Shown here piece by piece: positions 15,657 to 22,887 of a stretch of DNA of 24,824 nucleotides. Each line of letters starts with the position of its first letter. Within the stretch, counting starts at the first letter, position 1. The notes under the pieces were generated by a model. That model was not told the DNA's origin and made no database searches. It saw nothing but the letters and a program-made list of their open reading frames with translations. A program made the translations under genes and the position numbers. Origin of the DNA: JAWXBR01 sp046595995 (GTDB lineage: Bacteria > Bacteroidota > Ignavibacteria > Kapaibacteriales > Kapaibacteriaceae); NCBI GenBank assembly GCA_046595995.1, contig JBKJNB010000062.1, positions 1 to 24,824 on the forward strand, written 5' to 3'.

Positions 15657-15687
15657 CAAATATACACGGCCCCTAAAGTACGGCCAA
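15657..15687 (-). promoter_or_regulatory. Candidate Bacteroidota-type promoter of the importer operon
   Basis: On the minus strand TATATTTG (15664-15657) exactly fits the -7 element TAnnTTTG. Nineteen bases upstream is TTGG (15687-15684), close to the -33 TTTG. The leader to ATG 15612 would be about 38 bases and includes the Shine-Dalgarno at 15622-15619. The -33 part lies inside the inverted repeat of the first 34-bp repeat copy, so a protein binding that repeat could control the promoter. It is inferred from sequence only. Confidence 0.5.
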
Positions 15688-15746
15688 TATTTGGCTAAGG
15701 GGCCGAAAGGGGTACGGCCAATATTTGGCTAAGGGGCCGAAAGGGG
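15679..15746. repeat. Perfect 34-bp tandem duplication with inverted repeats
   Basis: Two identical 34-bp copies, 15679-15712 and 15713-15746, fill nearly half of the only sizeable intergenic gap, between the divergent binding-lipoprotein and flavin-reductase-like genes. Each copy holds the inverted repeat GCCAA-TAT-TTGGC (15683-15695 and 15717-15729) and ends in GGGGCCGAAAGGGG. An outer pair of arms, GGCCCCT (15668-15674) and AGGGGCC (15698-15704), encloses the inner repeat of copy one, so a nested hairpin is possible. The copies overlap the -33 region of the candidate importer promoter and end 13 bases before the plus-strand ATG 15760. Possible roles are a two-site operator for both genes, a leader hairpin of the plus-strand mRNA, or a dispersed extragenic repeat. 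Which one cannot be told. Confidence 0.9.
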
Positions 15747-15759
15747 CCAAATTCGTTCT

Positions 15760-16605
15760 ATGATTACGTTCTACCCCGATGAGCTTTCCCATCGTGACCG
15801 ACATCAGGTTGTCCTGGGCGGAGTTGCGCCACGGCCCATTGCCTTTGTATCCTCGATGGATCGCGCGGGTAATCACAACCTGAGCCCCTTCTCATTTTTC
15901 AATGCTTTTGCGTCGAAGCCACCCATTGTTGCGATTGGACCGGCAGTGGCAGCGAAGACCGGACGTGAAAAAGACACGTGGCTCAATATTATTGAGACGG
16001 GCGAATGCACAGTGAACGCAGTTACGTATGCAATGATTCATCAGATGAACCTGGCATCGGCGGACTACCCCAGAGGGACTGATGAATTCGTCAAGTCAGG
16101 CTTCACGAAGCGTCCCTCTTTCGAGGTCGCTCCACCGTCGGTAGCGGAGTCGCCATACGTGATGGAATGCAAGCTGATGGACCACATTGAATTGCGTAGG
16201 GACATTGGTGGGAATGGCAACATTGTACTACTCGAAGTCGTGTGTTTTCATGTTTCTGAAGGTGTAATGACCGACGGCATGATCGATCCACACAAGATCG
16301 ATTTGGTAGCACGTATGGGTTACTCACACTACTGCCGTGCAACAAACATTTTCGATGCAACACAACCTGCGCACCTTTGCATGGGTATGGACGCATTGCC
16401 AGACGCCATACGCAGGAGCACGGTGCTCTCTGGTAATGACCTTGCGCAGCTCGCTTATCTCGTTGCCATTCCGGAACGCTCAACGGACTACATATTGCCT
16501 GCGAAACTGCTCGATGAAGCAGGAGCACACATGGCTGCGAAAGAGTTGATTCACAATGGTAACATCGCAGACGCGTGGCAAGTGCTTCTGCATTTCACGA
16601 ATTGA
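15760..16605 (+). CDS. Flavin reductase family protein (FMN-binding split barrel)
   Basis: 281 residues starting MITFYPDEL. The signature VLGGVAPRPIAFVSSMDRAG (18-37) followed by NHNLSPFSFFNAFASKPP (38-55) is that of flavin-reductase-like, FMN-binding split-barrel proteins (DIM6/NTAB group). TWLNIIETGECTVNAV and the PRGTDEFVKSGFT segment also match. Members bind FMN or FAD and either reduce flavin with NAD(P)H for a partner oxygenase or act as small flavoproteins; no partner oxygenase is seen here. The C-terminal 80 residues (about 200-281) lie outside the core and are typical of the longer bacterial subgroup. It is a single plus-strand gene, divergent from the importer operon and sharing its repeat-bearing 147-base gap. 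Its stop faces the T9SS protein stop across 25 bases. Confidence 0.85.
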   Translation: MITFYPDELSHRDRHQVVLGGVAPRPIAFVSSMDRAGNHNLSPFSFFNAFASKPPIVAIGPAVAAKTGREKDTWLNIIETGECTVNAVTYAMIHQMNLASADYPRGTDEFVKSGFTKRPSFEVAPPSVAESPYVMECKLMDHIELRRDIGGNGNIVLLEVVCFHVSEGVMTDGMIDPHKIDLVARMGYSHYCRATNIFDATQPAHLCMGMDALPDAIRRSTVLSGNDLAQLAYLVAIPERSTDYILPAKLLDEAGAHMAAKELIHNGNIADAWQVLLHFTN

Positions 16606-16630
16606 GTTGTAAGGCCTTAAACGATACGTT

Positions 16631-18022
16631 CTATCGAACCACCGTCAGAACGCCCACCGATTGGCTTGAGCCACTCGACGCTAGTAGGCGATACGAGCCG
16701 TTTGGTAACGCAGTCGTGCTGATGCGAAACGTAGATTGTTGCCCGTCCTCAAATGATACGTCTAGACTTATCACGTTGCGTCCGGTAACGTCAAGTACCA
16801 TAAGCGTGTTCGTTACGAAAGGCACCGTAATCGTCGCAACATCAGATGCAGGCATAGGCGCAACGCGCATCGCCCTGTGCACTACGCGCTCGTAGCTTTT
16901 AACGTCGGTGGCAATGAGCGACGACTTAAACACACCATGCCCGTAGGTACCCGCGTAGGCTGCTATGGCGCGACGTGGCATGTCGCCCGGAACCAGTTCG
17001 AGCGTCCGTACAACTGCTCCGGGTGGGAGTCCGTCGTTCTCGGCTTGCCAGCCATCACCGTAGTTACCACTCGCTAGTATGCCTGCCGAATCCGCAGCGG
17101 CAAGAAGAACTGCAGGGTTGGTTGGGTGCTCAATTATTTGCCAAACGCGCTTGCCCTCAGAGCCTGCCAATAGACTCCACGTACTTCCTGTGTCGTTGCT
17201 CTTGTAGATGCCCCTTCCAACAACACCGTTGTCGGTAAGGGAATCTGTACCGCAATAGACCACGTTTGCATAGAATCGTGAAGGCACAACACATAGTATA
17301 CGCTTGGCGCCCAAGCCTACAGTGTCCTTCTGCCATGTAATACCAAGATTCGTCGAATGCAGAACGCCAGGAAGTGCCCTACCGTCACCACCAATAATTA
17401 TAAGCGAGTCGTTGTAAGGAGAAAACGCAATCGTACGCGTCGAGATTGGCAAATCAGATCGATCAACAAATGTGCGGCACGAATCCCGCGACACCTGATA
17501 ACCTTCTGATGTACCAAAGAGCGCTGCGTGGACTTCAACAGTGTCTGTCCCACGCACGAGTAATTGTTCAATCGTCAGCAGATCGTTGTCGGCAAGCGTC
17601 GGCCAGTCGTTACCAGCATTTGTAGAGCGCAGCGTTCCACCCGTAAATGCAAATGGTTTGACAATAGCAGCGATCCATGTTTGGCCGTCACCAGGCATTC
17701 GAATAAGGTCGCGGACGCTGAAGCCGTCAAGTACTGAAGCACCCCATGTCGCACCGTCGTCCGTACTAACGCGATACCCTTCACCCGAATAGAACTCAAG
17801 CGGTGCGCTTGCATCTTCATTAAATGGCTGAGCTGAGTCCGCTAGCGCAATGAGCATGGCTGGATTCTGCCAGGCTTTGACCCTATGCACATATGGATTT
17901 GCGCCCGCGAGGCTTCTCCACGTTTGTGCTTCGGTGGTCATACATCCAATGATTAAAAGCGCAAAAGCGCAACATCCGAATGATGCTTGACGCTGGAAGG
18001 ATCGAGAGAATAGACTATTCAC
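16631..18022 (-). CDS. Secreted BNR-repeat protein with T9SS type A sorting domain
   Basis: 463 residues from a GTG at 18022 that overlaps the biotin-carrier stop as GTGA; an in-frame TTG at 18040 is less likely. The signal peptide (about 1-33) ends ...MTTEAQ, though IIGC inside it could be read as a lipobox. The body has BNR/Asp-box-like motifs typical of sialidase/Ycf48-type beta-propellers: STDDGATW (86-93), STNAGNDW (133-140), STNLGITW (223-230), SNDTGSTW (275-282) and SGNYGDGW (318-325). The C-terminus (about 388-463) begins with a P-x-P-A-S-D element and has VLDVTGR (409-415) and LPNGSYRLL (439-447), the pattern of type A sorting domains that send cargo through the type IX system to the cell surface. 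No catalytic function can be named; Asp boxes alone do not show sialidase activity. Confidence 0.86.
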   Translation of the reverse strand: MNSLFSRSFQRQASFGCCAFALLIIGCMTTEAQTWRSLAGANPYVHRVKAWQNPAMLIALADSAQPFNEDASAPLEFYSGEGYRVSTDDGATWGASVLDGFSVRDLIRMPGDGQTWIAAIVKPFAFTGGTLRSTNAGNDWPTLADNDLLTIEQLLVRGTDTVEVHAALFGTSEGYQVSRDSCRTFVDRSDLPISTRTIAFSPYNDSLIIIGGDGRALPGVLHSTNLGITWQKDTVGLGAKRILCVVPSRFYANVVYCGTDSLTDNGVVGRGIYKSNDTGSTWSLLAGSEGKRVWQIIEHPTNPAVLLAAADSAGILASGNYGDGWQAENDGLPPGAVVRTLELVPGDMPRRAIAAYAGTYGHGVFKSSLIATDVKSYERVVHRAMRVAPMPASDVATITVPFVTNTLMVLDVTGRNVISLDVSFEDGQQSTFRISTTALPNGSYRLLASSGSSQSVGVLTVVR

Positions 18023-18531
18023 GTTGGCTCCACAATACAAAGAACAGATCCTTTTTCTACAGGCAGACCTTCTCCAATTCGAACGGTATGAAGTATACCC
18101 GATACCGGTGACACGATTGCGTTTTCCATTTTCATCGCCTCTAGCGTAAACAACGTATCACCCTTACGAACGTGAGCGTTCTCCCCAAAGAAAACGGTCT
18201 TAAGAAGTCCGGGCATTGGCGCAGTCACCTTAATCGTACGATTCTGCGCTGCAGGCGAGGCGTTCAACATTGCAAACAATTGATAGTGATGCTCTTTCAT
18301 TACTTTGAAGTCGTACGAGTAACCCCGGATACTCATACTAATACTGTCAATGCCGTCGCTGGAAAGAACAATCGGAACTGGTTCACCGCCTGCCAGCGCG
18401 ACATGGTACAGACCGGGACGATTTCCACGAACGACGCTAAGCGACCCGTTGTCGTTTTGGCAAGTTCCGTCGACATCGAGGTGTACGTGAGAATCGACAG
18501 GGTTGAGACTATTCGTTACGATGTATTCCAT
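18019..18531 (-). CDS. Biotin carboxyl carrier protein / biotinyl-domain subunit of an acyl-CoA carboxylase
   Basis: 170 residues from ATG 18531; the longer frame upstream runs into the preceding gene and is rejected. The C-terminal biotinyl domain (about 98-170) is complete: APMPGLLKTVFF (104-115), EAMKMEN (131-137) with Lys134 as the expected biotinylation site, and SPVSGILHTV (141-150). The first 95 residues have mainly beta-like sequence and resemble the BT/linker part of longer carboxylase alpha subunits, as in other free carrier subunits of split acyl-CoA carboxylases. It would carry carboxybiotin from a biotin carboxylase to a carboxyltransferase such as that at 4951-6609. Neither a biotin carboxylase nor a carboxyltransferase is adjacent. 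A GG/AAGG-type ribosome site precedes the ATG (AAGGTATC). It starts 13 bases after the propeller gene and overlaps the BNR gene by four. Confidence 0.88.
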   Translation of the reverse strand: MEYIVTNSLNPVDSHVHLDVDGTCQNDNGSLSVVRGNRPGLYHVALAGGEPVPIVLSSDGIDSISMSIRGYSYDFKVMKEHHYQLFAMLNASPAAQNRTIKVTAPMPGLLKTVFFGENAHVRKGDTLFTLEAMKMENAIVSPVSGILHTVRIGEGLPVEKGSVLCIVEPT

Positions 18532-18544
18532 GTGCGAAGATACC

Positions 18545-19804
18545 TTAGGGTGCGGGACTCGAGAGCAGAAAGAGTCGGCCACCAAAGACGCCTAAGGCCT
18601 GGTACTCTGACGTTCGTCGGTTAAAGATTACATTGGTGCCCATGGTATCGCACATTTTACCGAGGCCCATGCGTTCGCCTACGATGTCATACACGACAAG
18701 TGTCGAACCACTCGCCCACGCAACGCTGCGTCCCGTTGGCGATACCGCAACGCGTGATGACGTCGCTATGCCTCCACCCTTTACTGTATTGCGCTTTCCA
18801 TCCATTGAGACAAAGCCTTCCCCATCGTTGCCGACAAATGCCATGTGTGCACCATCGTATGAGAAGCTCGGTATCGAAGACTGTGCACCTGCAGGATAAT
18901 TGGCACTGTTGAACATCACGACCCGCGCACCTCCTTGCATTATGCCGGTGACTGCGATTAGGTCGCAACATGGACTCAGCACGAGATCGTTGGCCACATC
19001 CAGGTTTGGTCCCGACCAAGCGTTGCGGTATTCGTCTGTGTACATGTACGAGTTGGCGGGAGACCCACTTCGTGCTCCATTGAATGCAAGCACGGTTCCG
19101 AATGCATTCACAGTCAGGTCGAGCACCCGTTGCAGATTGGCCTCGATTTCCTGTTCTCCGACGAACACCGTCCACGAAGAGCCAATACGTGCTGCAAAGA
19201 CCGGACGTGCGTCTGACCATACGCCCGTCAGCAATATCTCATCATAAACAAAATTATCTATGCCATTACGCACTAATGCGACCTGCGATCCGCGACGCGC
19301 TGTATGCCAGACTACTGTACCCGTCGGATTGAACTGCGCAAAACCAATCGCATTCGTGGTCGTGTAGGTACGAGTACCGTCCGTAATCATCCGCGCATCG
19401 GAGAGATTGTACTCTACCCACGGCACTGGATTTAGTGGCGCATATGATACGCCGACAACTGACTCTGCTGTAATTGGTTGCTCACCCCTTGGGGTACGCA
19501 CATACGCCTGCAGATCGCGCACAAACGCAAATGTCCACGTCGATCCGTCGGCAGAGAACTTCGGAGTTATCGCGGACGAAAACGGTCCATACCGTCTACC
19601 ATTTATATAAACGTTTATCAACTGGTTGAATGGTTGTGTAACAGCCCACCACGAGCCTGTTGAATCGAGTCCGTATCTGACAATCGGTTCGGTATTATCG
19701 AGCACCATCAGATCTTCGGGCGATCGTTGAGCGCTTGCAAGCGTAAAGGCAGTGATCGCGATTGCGAACACAAGACATACTCGACATTTCAAGGGATATA
19801 CCAT
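18545..19804 (-). CDS. Secreted beta-propeller-like protein, unknown function
   Basis: 419 residues from ATG 19804, chosen because it begins a normal signal peptide (MVYPLKCR, a hydrophobic core 9-24, cleavage near ASA-Q, 24-26). In-frame upstream sequence lies inside the cyclo-ligase gene and is rejected. The mature part has repeated D-G or P-x-G turns followed by aromatic strands: FSADGSTWTFAF (83-94), FNPTGTVVWHTA (158-169), FSYDGAHMAFVG (314-325) and VSPTGRSVAWAS (354-365). These look like TolB/PD40-type propeller blades. No catalytic residues, lipobox or T9SS tail are seen, so it is probably periplasmic. The gene overlaps the cyclo-ligase end by 16 bases. I do not recognise a named family; TolB-like beta-propeller is as far as the sequence goes. 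Confidence 0.75.
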   Translation of the reverse strand: MVYPLKCRVCLVFAIAITAFTLASAQRSPEDLMVLDNTEPIVRYGLDSTGSWWAVTQPFNQLINVYINGRRYGPFSSAITPKFSADGSTWTFAFVRDLQAYVRTPRGEQPITAESVVGVSYAPLNPVPWVEYNLSDARMITDGTRTYTTTNAIGFAQFNPTGTVVWHTARRGSQVALVRNGIDNFVYDEILLTGVWSDARPVFAARIGSSWTVFVGEQEIEANLQRVLDLTVNAFGTVLAFNGARSGSPANSYMYTDEYRNAWSGPNLDVANDLVLSPCCDLIAVTGIMQGGARVVMFNSANYPAGAQSSIPSFSYDGAHMAFVGNDGEGFVSMDGKRNTVKGGGIATSSRVAVSPTGRSVAWASGSTLVVYDIVGERMGLGKMCDTMGTNVIFNRRTSEYQALGVFGGRLFLLSSPAP

Positions 19805-20394
19805 CGTTGTTCGGTGGCGACGCACGACAGTGCTACGTCGTGTGCTTCCACAGGTATCGTATCTGCCTTCTGGCATTCGTACGCGAGGCCCATCGTCATT
19901 GCATTTGTTGCAACAAGAAATCGGTCGTAGTACCCTTTCCCGTATCCGATACGATTGCATGCTTTATCGAATGCAACCACTGGTACAATAACGAGTGTTA
20001 CGGTCTCTGGAATCGTTTGGGTATCGGGCTCAAGATTAAGGGGCTGAATACCAACGCGCTCGTCTTCACTTCTATCCGGCTCAGGAATTCCGTAAGCACC
20101 CGCCCGCCACGTTGTATCTCGCGTTACGCGTACATGGCGGAGCCCTTCTGGCGCACTCACCGGCACATACACCGTCTTGCCGATGCCCCAAGCGTACTCG
20201 AGGAATGGCCAAGTATCTACTTCATCTCCAACCGAACGGTAGATGTGCACACACGTAGCAAGTTGAAATGCATCGAGTTTGTGTGCACGTTCGAACACCT
20301 GTCGGTCTGCCAACTCTCTCGCGTCAGCCGTAATCAGCATTCTGCGTTCCAACGCCCTGGCGCGCACTTCTGCTTTCTGGTGCTTGCTATCCAT
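19789..20394 (-). CDS. 5-formyltetrahydrofolate cyclo-ligase
   Basis: 201 residues, the usual size. The ATP/folate-site signature VPVVAFDKACNRIGYGKGYY (137-156), then DRFL, is intact, with the Gly/Tyr-rich loop that binds ATP and substrate. The later GLAYECQ (169-175) matches the conserved G-(L/V)-A-(Y/F)-x-x-Q near the end of the family. The N-terminal R-x-R-A-x-x-R-R region (11-18) is the usual basic start. The enzyme converts 5-formyl-THF to 5,10-methenyl-THF using ATP, returning a storage or by-product folate to one-carbon metabolism in the cytoplasm. The start overlaps the dipeptidase stop by 8 bases (ATGGATAG) and the 3' end overlaps the propeller gene start by 16 bases. Confidence 0.93.
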   Translation of the reverse strand: MDSKHQKAEVRARALERRMLITADARELADRQVFERAHKLDAFQLATCVHIYRSVGDEVDTWPFLEYAWGIGKTVYVPVSAPEGLRHVRVTRDTTWRAGAYGIPEPDRSEDERVGIQPLNLEPDTQTIPETVTLVIVPVVAFDKACNRIGYGKGYYDRFLVATNAMTMGLAYECQKADTIPVEAHDVALSCVATEQRWYIP

Positions 20395-21766
20395 TGGTGA
20401 TGTCTGCAGCGTTGATGTAAAACCGTGCCGCGGCTTGCATGCCTATGTGAAAGTGATTCAGGTCAAAGTGTTCATCCGGCGAGTGTGCGTTTTCATTATT
20501 AAGCCCGAAACCCATCAACACCGTTGGTGCTTTCAGCACAGTGTCGAAAAGCAGAACAACCGGTATCGAGCCACCTTCGCGTGTGAAGCGTACAGGCTGA
20601 CCAAATGTCTCTTCGAGAGCTTTTGCTGCAGCATGCATCGCCGGTGTGTTCTTTTTTACAACCACCGGATCTGCACCATGAAGATCGAGCACAGTAACAG
20701 TAATGCCCGGGATGTTCATCGCTGCGACATGTGCTTGAATCTTTGCTACGATGTCTTCGTGACGCTGGCCAGGAACGAGACGCATGCTGATTTTTGCCAT
20801 CGCTTTCGAAGGAAGCACCGTCTTAGCCCCTTCGCCTGTGAAGCCCCCTAAGAGGCCATTCACATCCAGCGTCGGACGAATACCAAGGCGCTCGACGGCT
20901 GAGTATCCTTGCTCACCGAACAGCTCACGTACGCCAACGTCTTGCTTCAGGGCTTCTTCATCGTATTTAAGGGCAGCCAGGTCGCGTCGTTCATCGTCGC
21001 CGATAGATTCAACGCCTTCGTAGAAGCCTTTGATTAGAATGTGGCCGTTCGAATCCTTCAACGAACCCACAATGGTGCACAATGCGTTCAACGGATTGTT
21101 TACGGCGCCACCGTATGAGCCGCTGTGCAGATCGCGGTTCGGACCCGTAACATGTATTTCGACGTAGGCGAGACCGCGAAGACCGTAAACAATTCCAGGA
21201 ATGCCTGCTGCAAACATTGACGTGTCGGAGACGACAACGGCATCGCAGCGGAGCATGTCACTATGTTCGCTTACGAAGGGAGTGAGGTTCGGACTACCGG
21301 CTTCTTCCTCTCCTTCGATGAGAACCTTGATGTTTACAGGTAGCGACGCACGAACTGCAAGCAAGGCTTCGATGGCTTTAACGTGTGCAAACAATTGACC
21401 CTTGTCGTCGGTTGCTCCGCGTGCGTACACTTTACCACCACGCACTGTTGGTTCAAACGGTGGGTTCGTCCAGAGATTCAGTGGGTCTACCGGTTGAACA
21501 TCATAGTGTCCGTAGAACAGCACCGTAGGCTTGCCCGGGCCAGCACCCAGGTGCTCAGCATACACGATTGGATGTCCGGCCGTGGCATAGGTCTTCACAT
21601 AAGGTAGGCCGATGCGCTCAAGATCGTTATGCAGCCAGGCTGCGCACGCCGCTACAGCGGGTGCCTGTTTGGGATCAGTGCTCACACTGGCGAACCGAAG
21701 AAATTCGAAAAGCTCTGCTTCGAATCGTTGTGCGTGTGCGTTCAGAAAATTTATTACGTCGTTCAT
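20387..21766 (-). CDS. M20-family dipeptidase (CNDP-like metallopeptidase)
   Basis: 459 residues, normal for M20 dipeptidases. Di-metal site: H87 and D89 in FYGHYDVQP, the bridging Asp in ARGATDDKGQ (D120), Glu residues in IEGEEEAGS (150-158), Asp in VVSDTSM (D181) and a C-terminal His in NENAHSPDE. The lid/dimerisation domain contains DLHSGSYGGAVNNP. The arrangement matches dipeptidases that release amino acids from Xaa-Yaa dipeptides, including Cys-Gly-type substrates. No signal peptide is seen, so it is cytoplasmic. The ATG overlaps the bshA stop (ATGA, 21763-21766). A cytoplasmic dipeptidase would suit the peptide importer encoded nearby, though the two are in different operons. Confidence 0.9.
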   Translation of the reverse strand: MNDVINFLNAHAQRFEAELFEFLRFASVSTDPKQAPAVAACAAWLHNDLERIGLPYVKTYATAGHPIVYAEHLGAGPGKPTVLFYGHYDVQPVDPLNLWTNPPFEPTVRGGKVYARGATDDKGQLFAHVKAIEALLAVRASLPVNIKVLIEGEEEAGSPNLTPFVSEHSDMLRCDAVVVSDTSMFAAGIPGIVYGLRGLAYVEIHVTGPNRDLHSGSYGGAVNNPLNALCTIVGSLKDSNGHILIKGFYEGVESIGDDERRDLAALKYDEEALKQDVGVRELFGEQGYSAVERLGIRPTLDVNGLLGGFTGEGAKTVLPSKAMAKISMRLVPGQRHEDIVAKIQAHVAAMNIPGITVTVLDLHGADPVVVKKNTPAMHAAAKALEETFGQPVRFTREGGSIPVVLLFDTVLKAPTVLMGFGLNNENAHSPDEHFDLNHFHIGMQAAARFYINAADITNG

Positions 21767-22887
21767 TCGGCGACAGCCTGTTCGTAGAGTGATTCATACA
21801 TGGGTACGATGAGCTCGATATCGAATTTCTCGACTGCTCGTGCACGTGCGCGTTCGCGGAAAATGGCGAGTTTCTTTTCGTTCGTTAGTAGTTCGACACA
21901 GTATCGCGCCATCCGACTAATGTCACCAAGCTCAGAGATGTAGCCCGTTTCGCCATGCGATACGACTTCGGGAATTCCGCCAATGTTTGTGGCTACAACA
22001 GGTACGCCACAGCTCATGGCCTCGAGCGCCGATAGACCAAACGCTTCCTGTTGCGATGGTAATAAGAAGATGTCAGCGATAGAGAGAATCTCTGGGAGTG
22101 CAGACTGTTTACCTAGGAACACAACATACTCGGCTATGCCTAGCTCGCGTGCGAGGCGTTCGGCTTCAGCGCGTTCCGGTCCGTCGCCGACAAGGACAAG
22201 TTTTGCAGAGACTTTCTCACGCACCTCTGCAAGAATGCGTACGCAGTCGCTAACGCGCTTCACAGGTCTGAAGTTCGACACATGCATGAGAATGAACTCC
22301 CCTTCTTTGCGCAGTTGTCTGGAAAGGGGCTGACATGATTCTGGTTTGTATAACGTAGTATCCACGAAATTCGGGATGACGTGTATTGGGAGATCCGGTC
22401 CGAAGTTCTGCCGCGTCTTTTCCCGCAGGTCACCCGATACGGCCGTAACGATATCCGATTTTTCTAGAGAAAACTTCACGATTGGGTGATACGACGGTTC
22501 GAGTCCGACGAGCGTTATGTCTGTACCATGTAGCGTCGTGATGAGTTTGAGTGGACGTATCGGTGTGAGGATCTCACGCGCGAGATAGCCACTTATGGCA
22601 TGCGGTATTGCGTAGTGTACATGAAGCACATCGAGGTTTTCATATCTTACGACGTCGATGATACGACCTGCGAGCGCCAGCGTGTAAAGGTTGAACTCAA
22701 ACAGCGGATACGTGGGTGTTTCCACCTCGTGGTAGAAAATATTATCCTGAAAGCGATCGAGTCTCATCGGTTGTGCGTACGTGATGAAGTGCACGCTGTG
22801 CCCCCGTCGAGCCAGCGAGTGACCTAACTCCGTTGCAAGCACACCGCTACCACCGTACGTCGGGTAGCAAACCATTCCAATCCGCAT
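21763..22887 (-). CDS. bshA: N-acetyl-alpha-D-glucosaminyl L-malate synthase BshA
   Basis: 374 residues, GT-B fold, family GT4. The N-terminus MRIGMVCYPTYGGSGVLATE (1-20) and HGTDITLVG (120-128) are highly characteristic of BshA, as is VHYAIPHAISGYLARE (90-105). The nucleotide-sugar half has VGDGPER (233-239) and the E-x7-E motif EAFGLSALE (281-289), then GVPVVATNIGGIPEVV. The enzyme joins GlcNAc from UDP-GlcNAc to L-malate, the first step of bacillithiol synthesis in the cytoplasm. bshB and bshC are not in the window. It appears to be the first gene of a six-gene minus-strand run. Its ATG (22887-22885) shares the CATG tetranucleotide with the ATG of the divergent YigZ gene, so its promoter must lie within that gene or be very short. 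Confidence 0.93.
   Translation of the reverse strand: MRIGMVCYPTYGGSGVLATELGHSLARRGHSVHFITYAQPMRLDRFQDNIFYHEVETPTYPLFEFNLYTLALAGRIIDVVRYENLDVLHVHYAIPHAISGYLAREILTPIRPLKLITTLHGTDITLVGLEPSYHPIVKFSLEKSDIVTAVSGDLREKTRQNFGPDLPIHVIPNFVDTTLYKPESCQPLSRQLRKEGEFILMHVSNFRPVKRVSDCVRILAEVREKVSAKLVLVGDGPERAEAERLARELGIAEYVVFLGKQSALPEILSIADIFLLPSQQEAFGLSALEAMSCGVPVVATNIGGIPEVVSHGETGYISELGDISRMARYCVELLTNEKKLAIFRERARARAVEKFDIELIVPMYESLYEQAVAE

Noticed and set aside
15720..15727. AATATTTG in repeat copy two as a -7 element for the plus-strand flavin-reductase-like gene
   Set aside because: The first base of the element does not match, and no TTTG-like box lies 19-21 bases upstream; the TTTG in copy one is 26 bases away.
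15679..15746. Tandem 34-bp units as a CRISPR array
   Set aside because: The copies abut directly with no spacer, there are only two, and no cas gene is present.
15673..15876. 67-residue minus-strand frame spanning the 34-bp repeats
   Set aside because: It overlaps the flavin-reductase-like gene, and its C-terminus is just the translated tandem repeat (PLAKYWPYPFRPLSQILAVL); no support as a gene.
16606..16640. Possible terminator hairpin between the flavin-reductase-like and BNR genes (CGATA 16622-16626 / TATCG 16632-16636; AAGGCCTT 16611-16618)
   Set aside because: Stems of five base pairs or less and no T-run on either strand.
16631..18022. Naming the BNR-repeat protein a sialidase
   Set aside because: Asp-box motifs occur in many propellers; the catalytic Arg triad and Tyr/Glu pair of sialidases are not recognisable.
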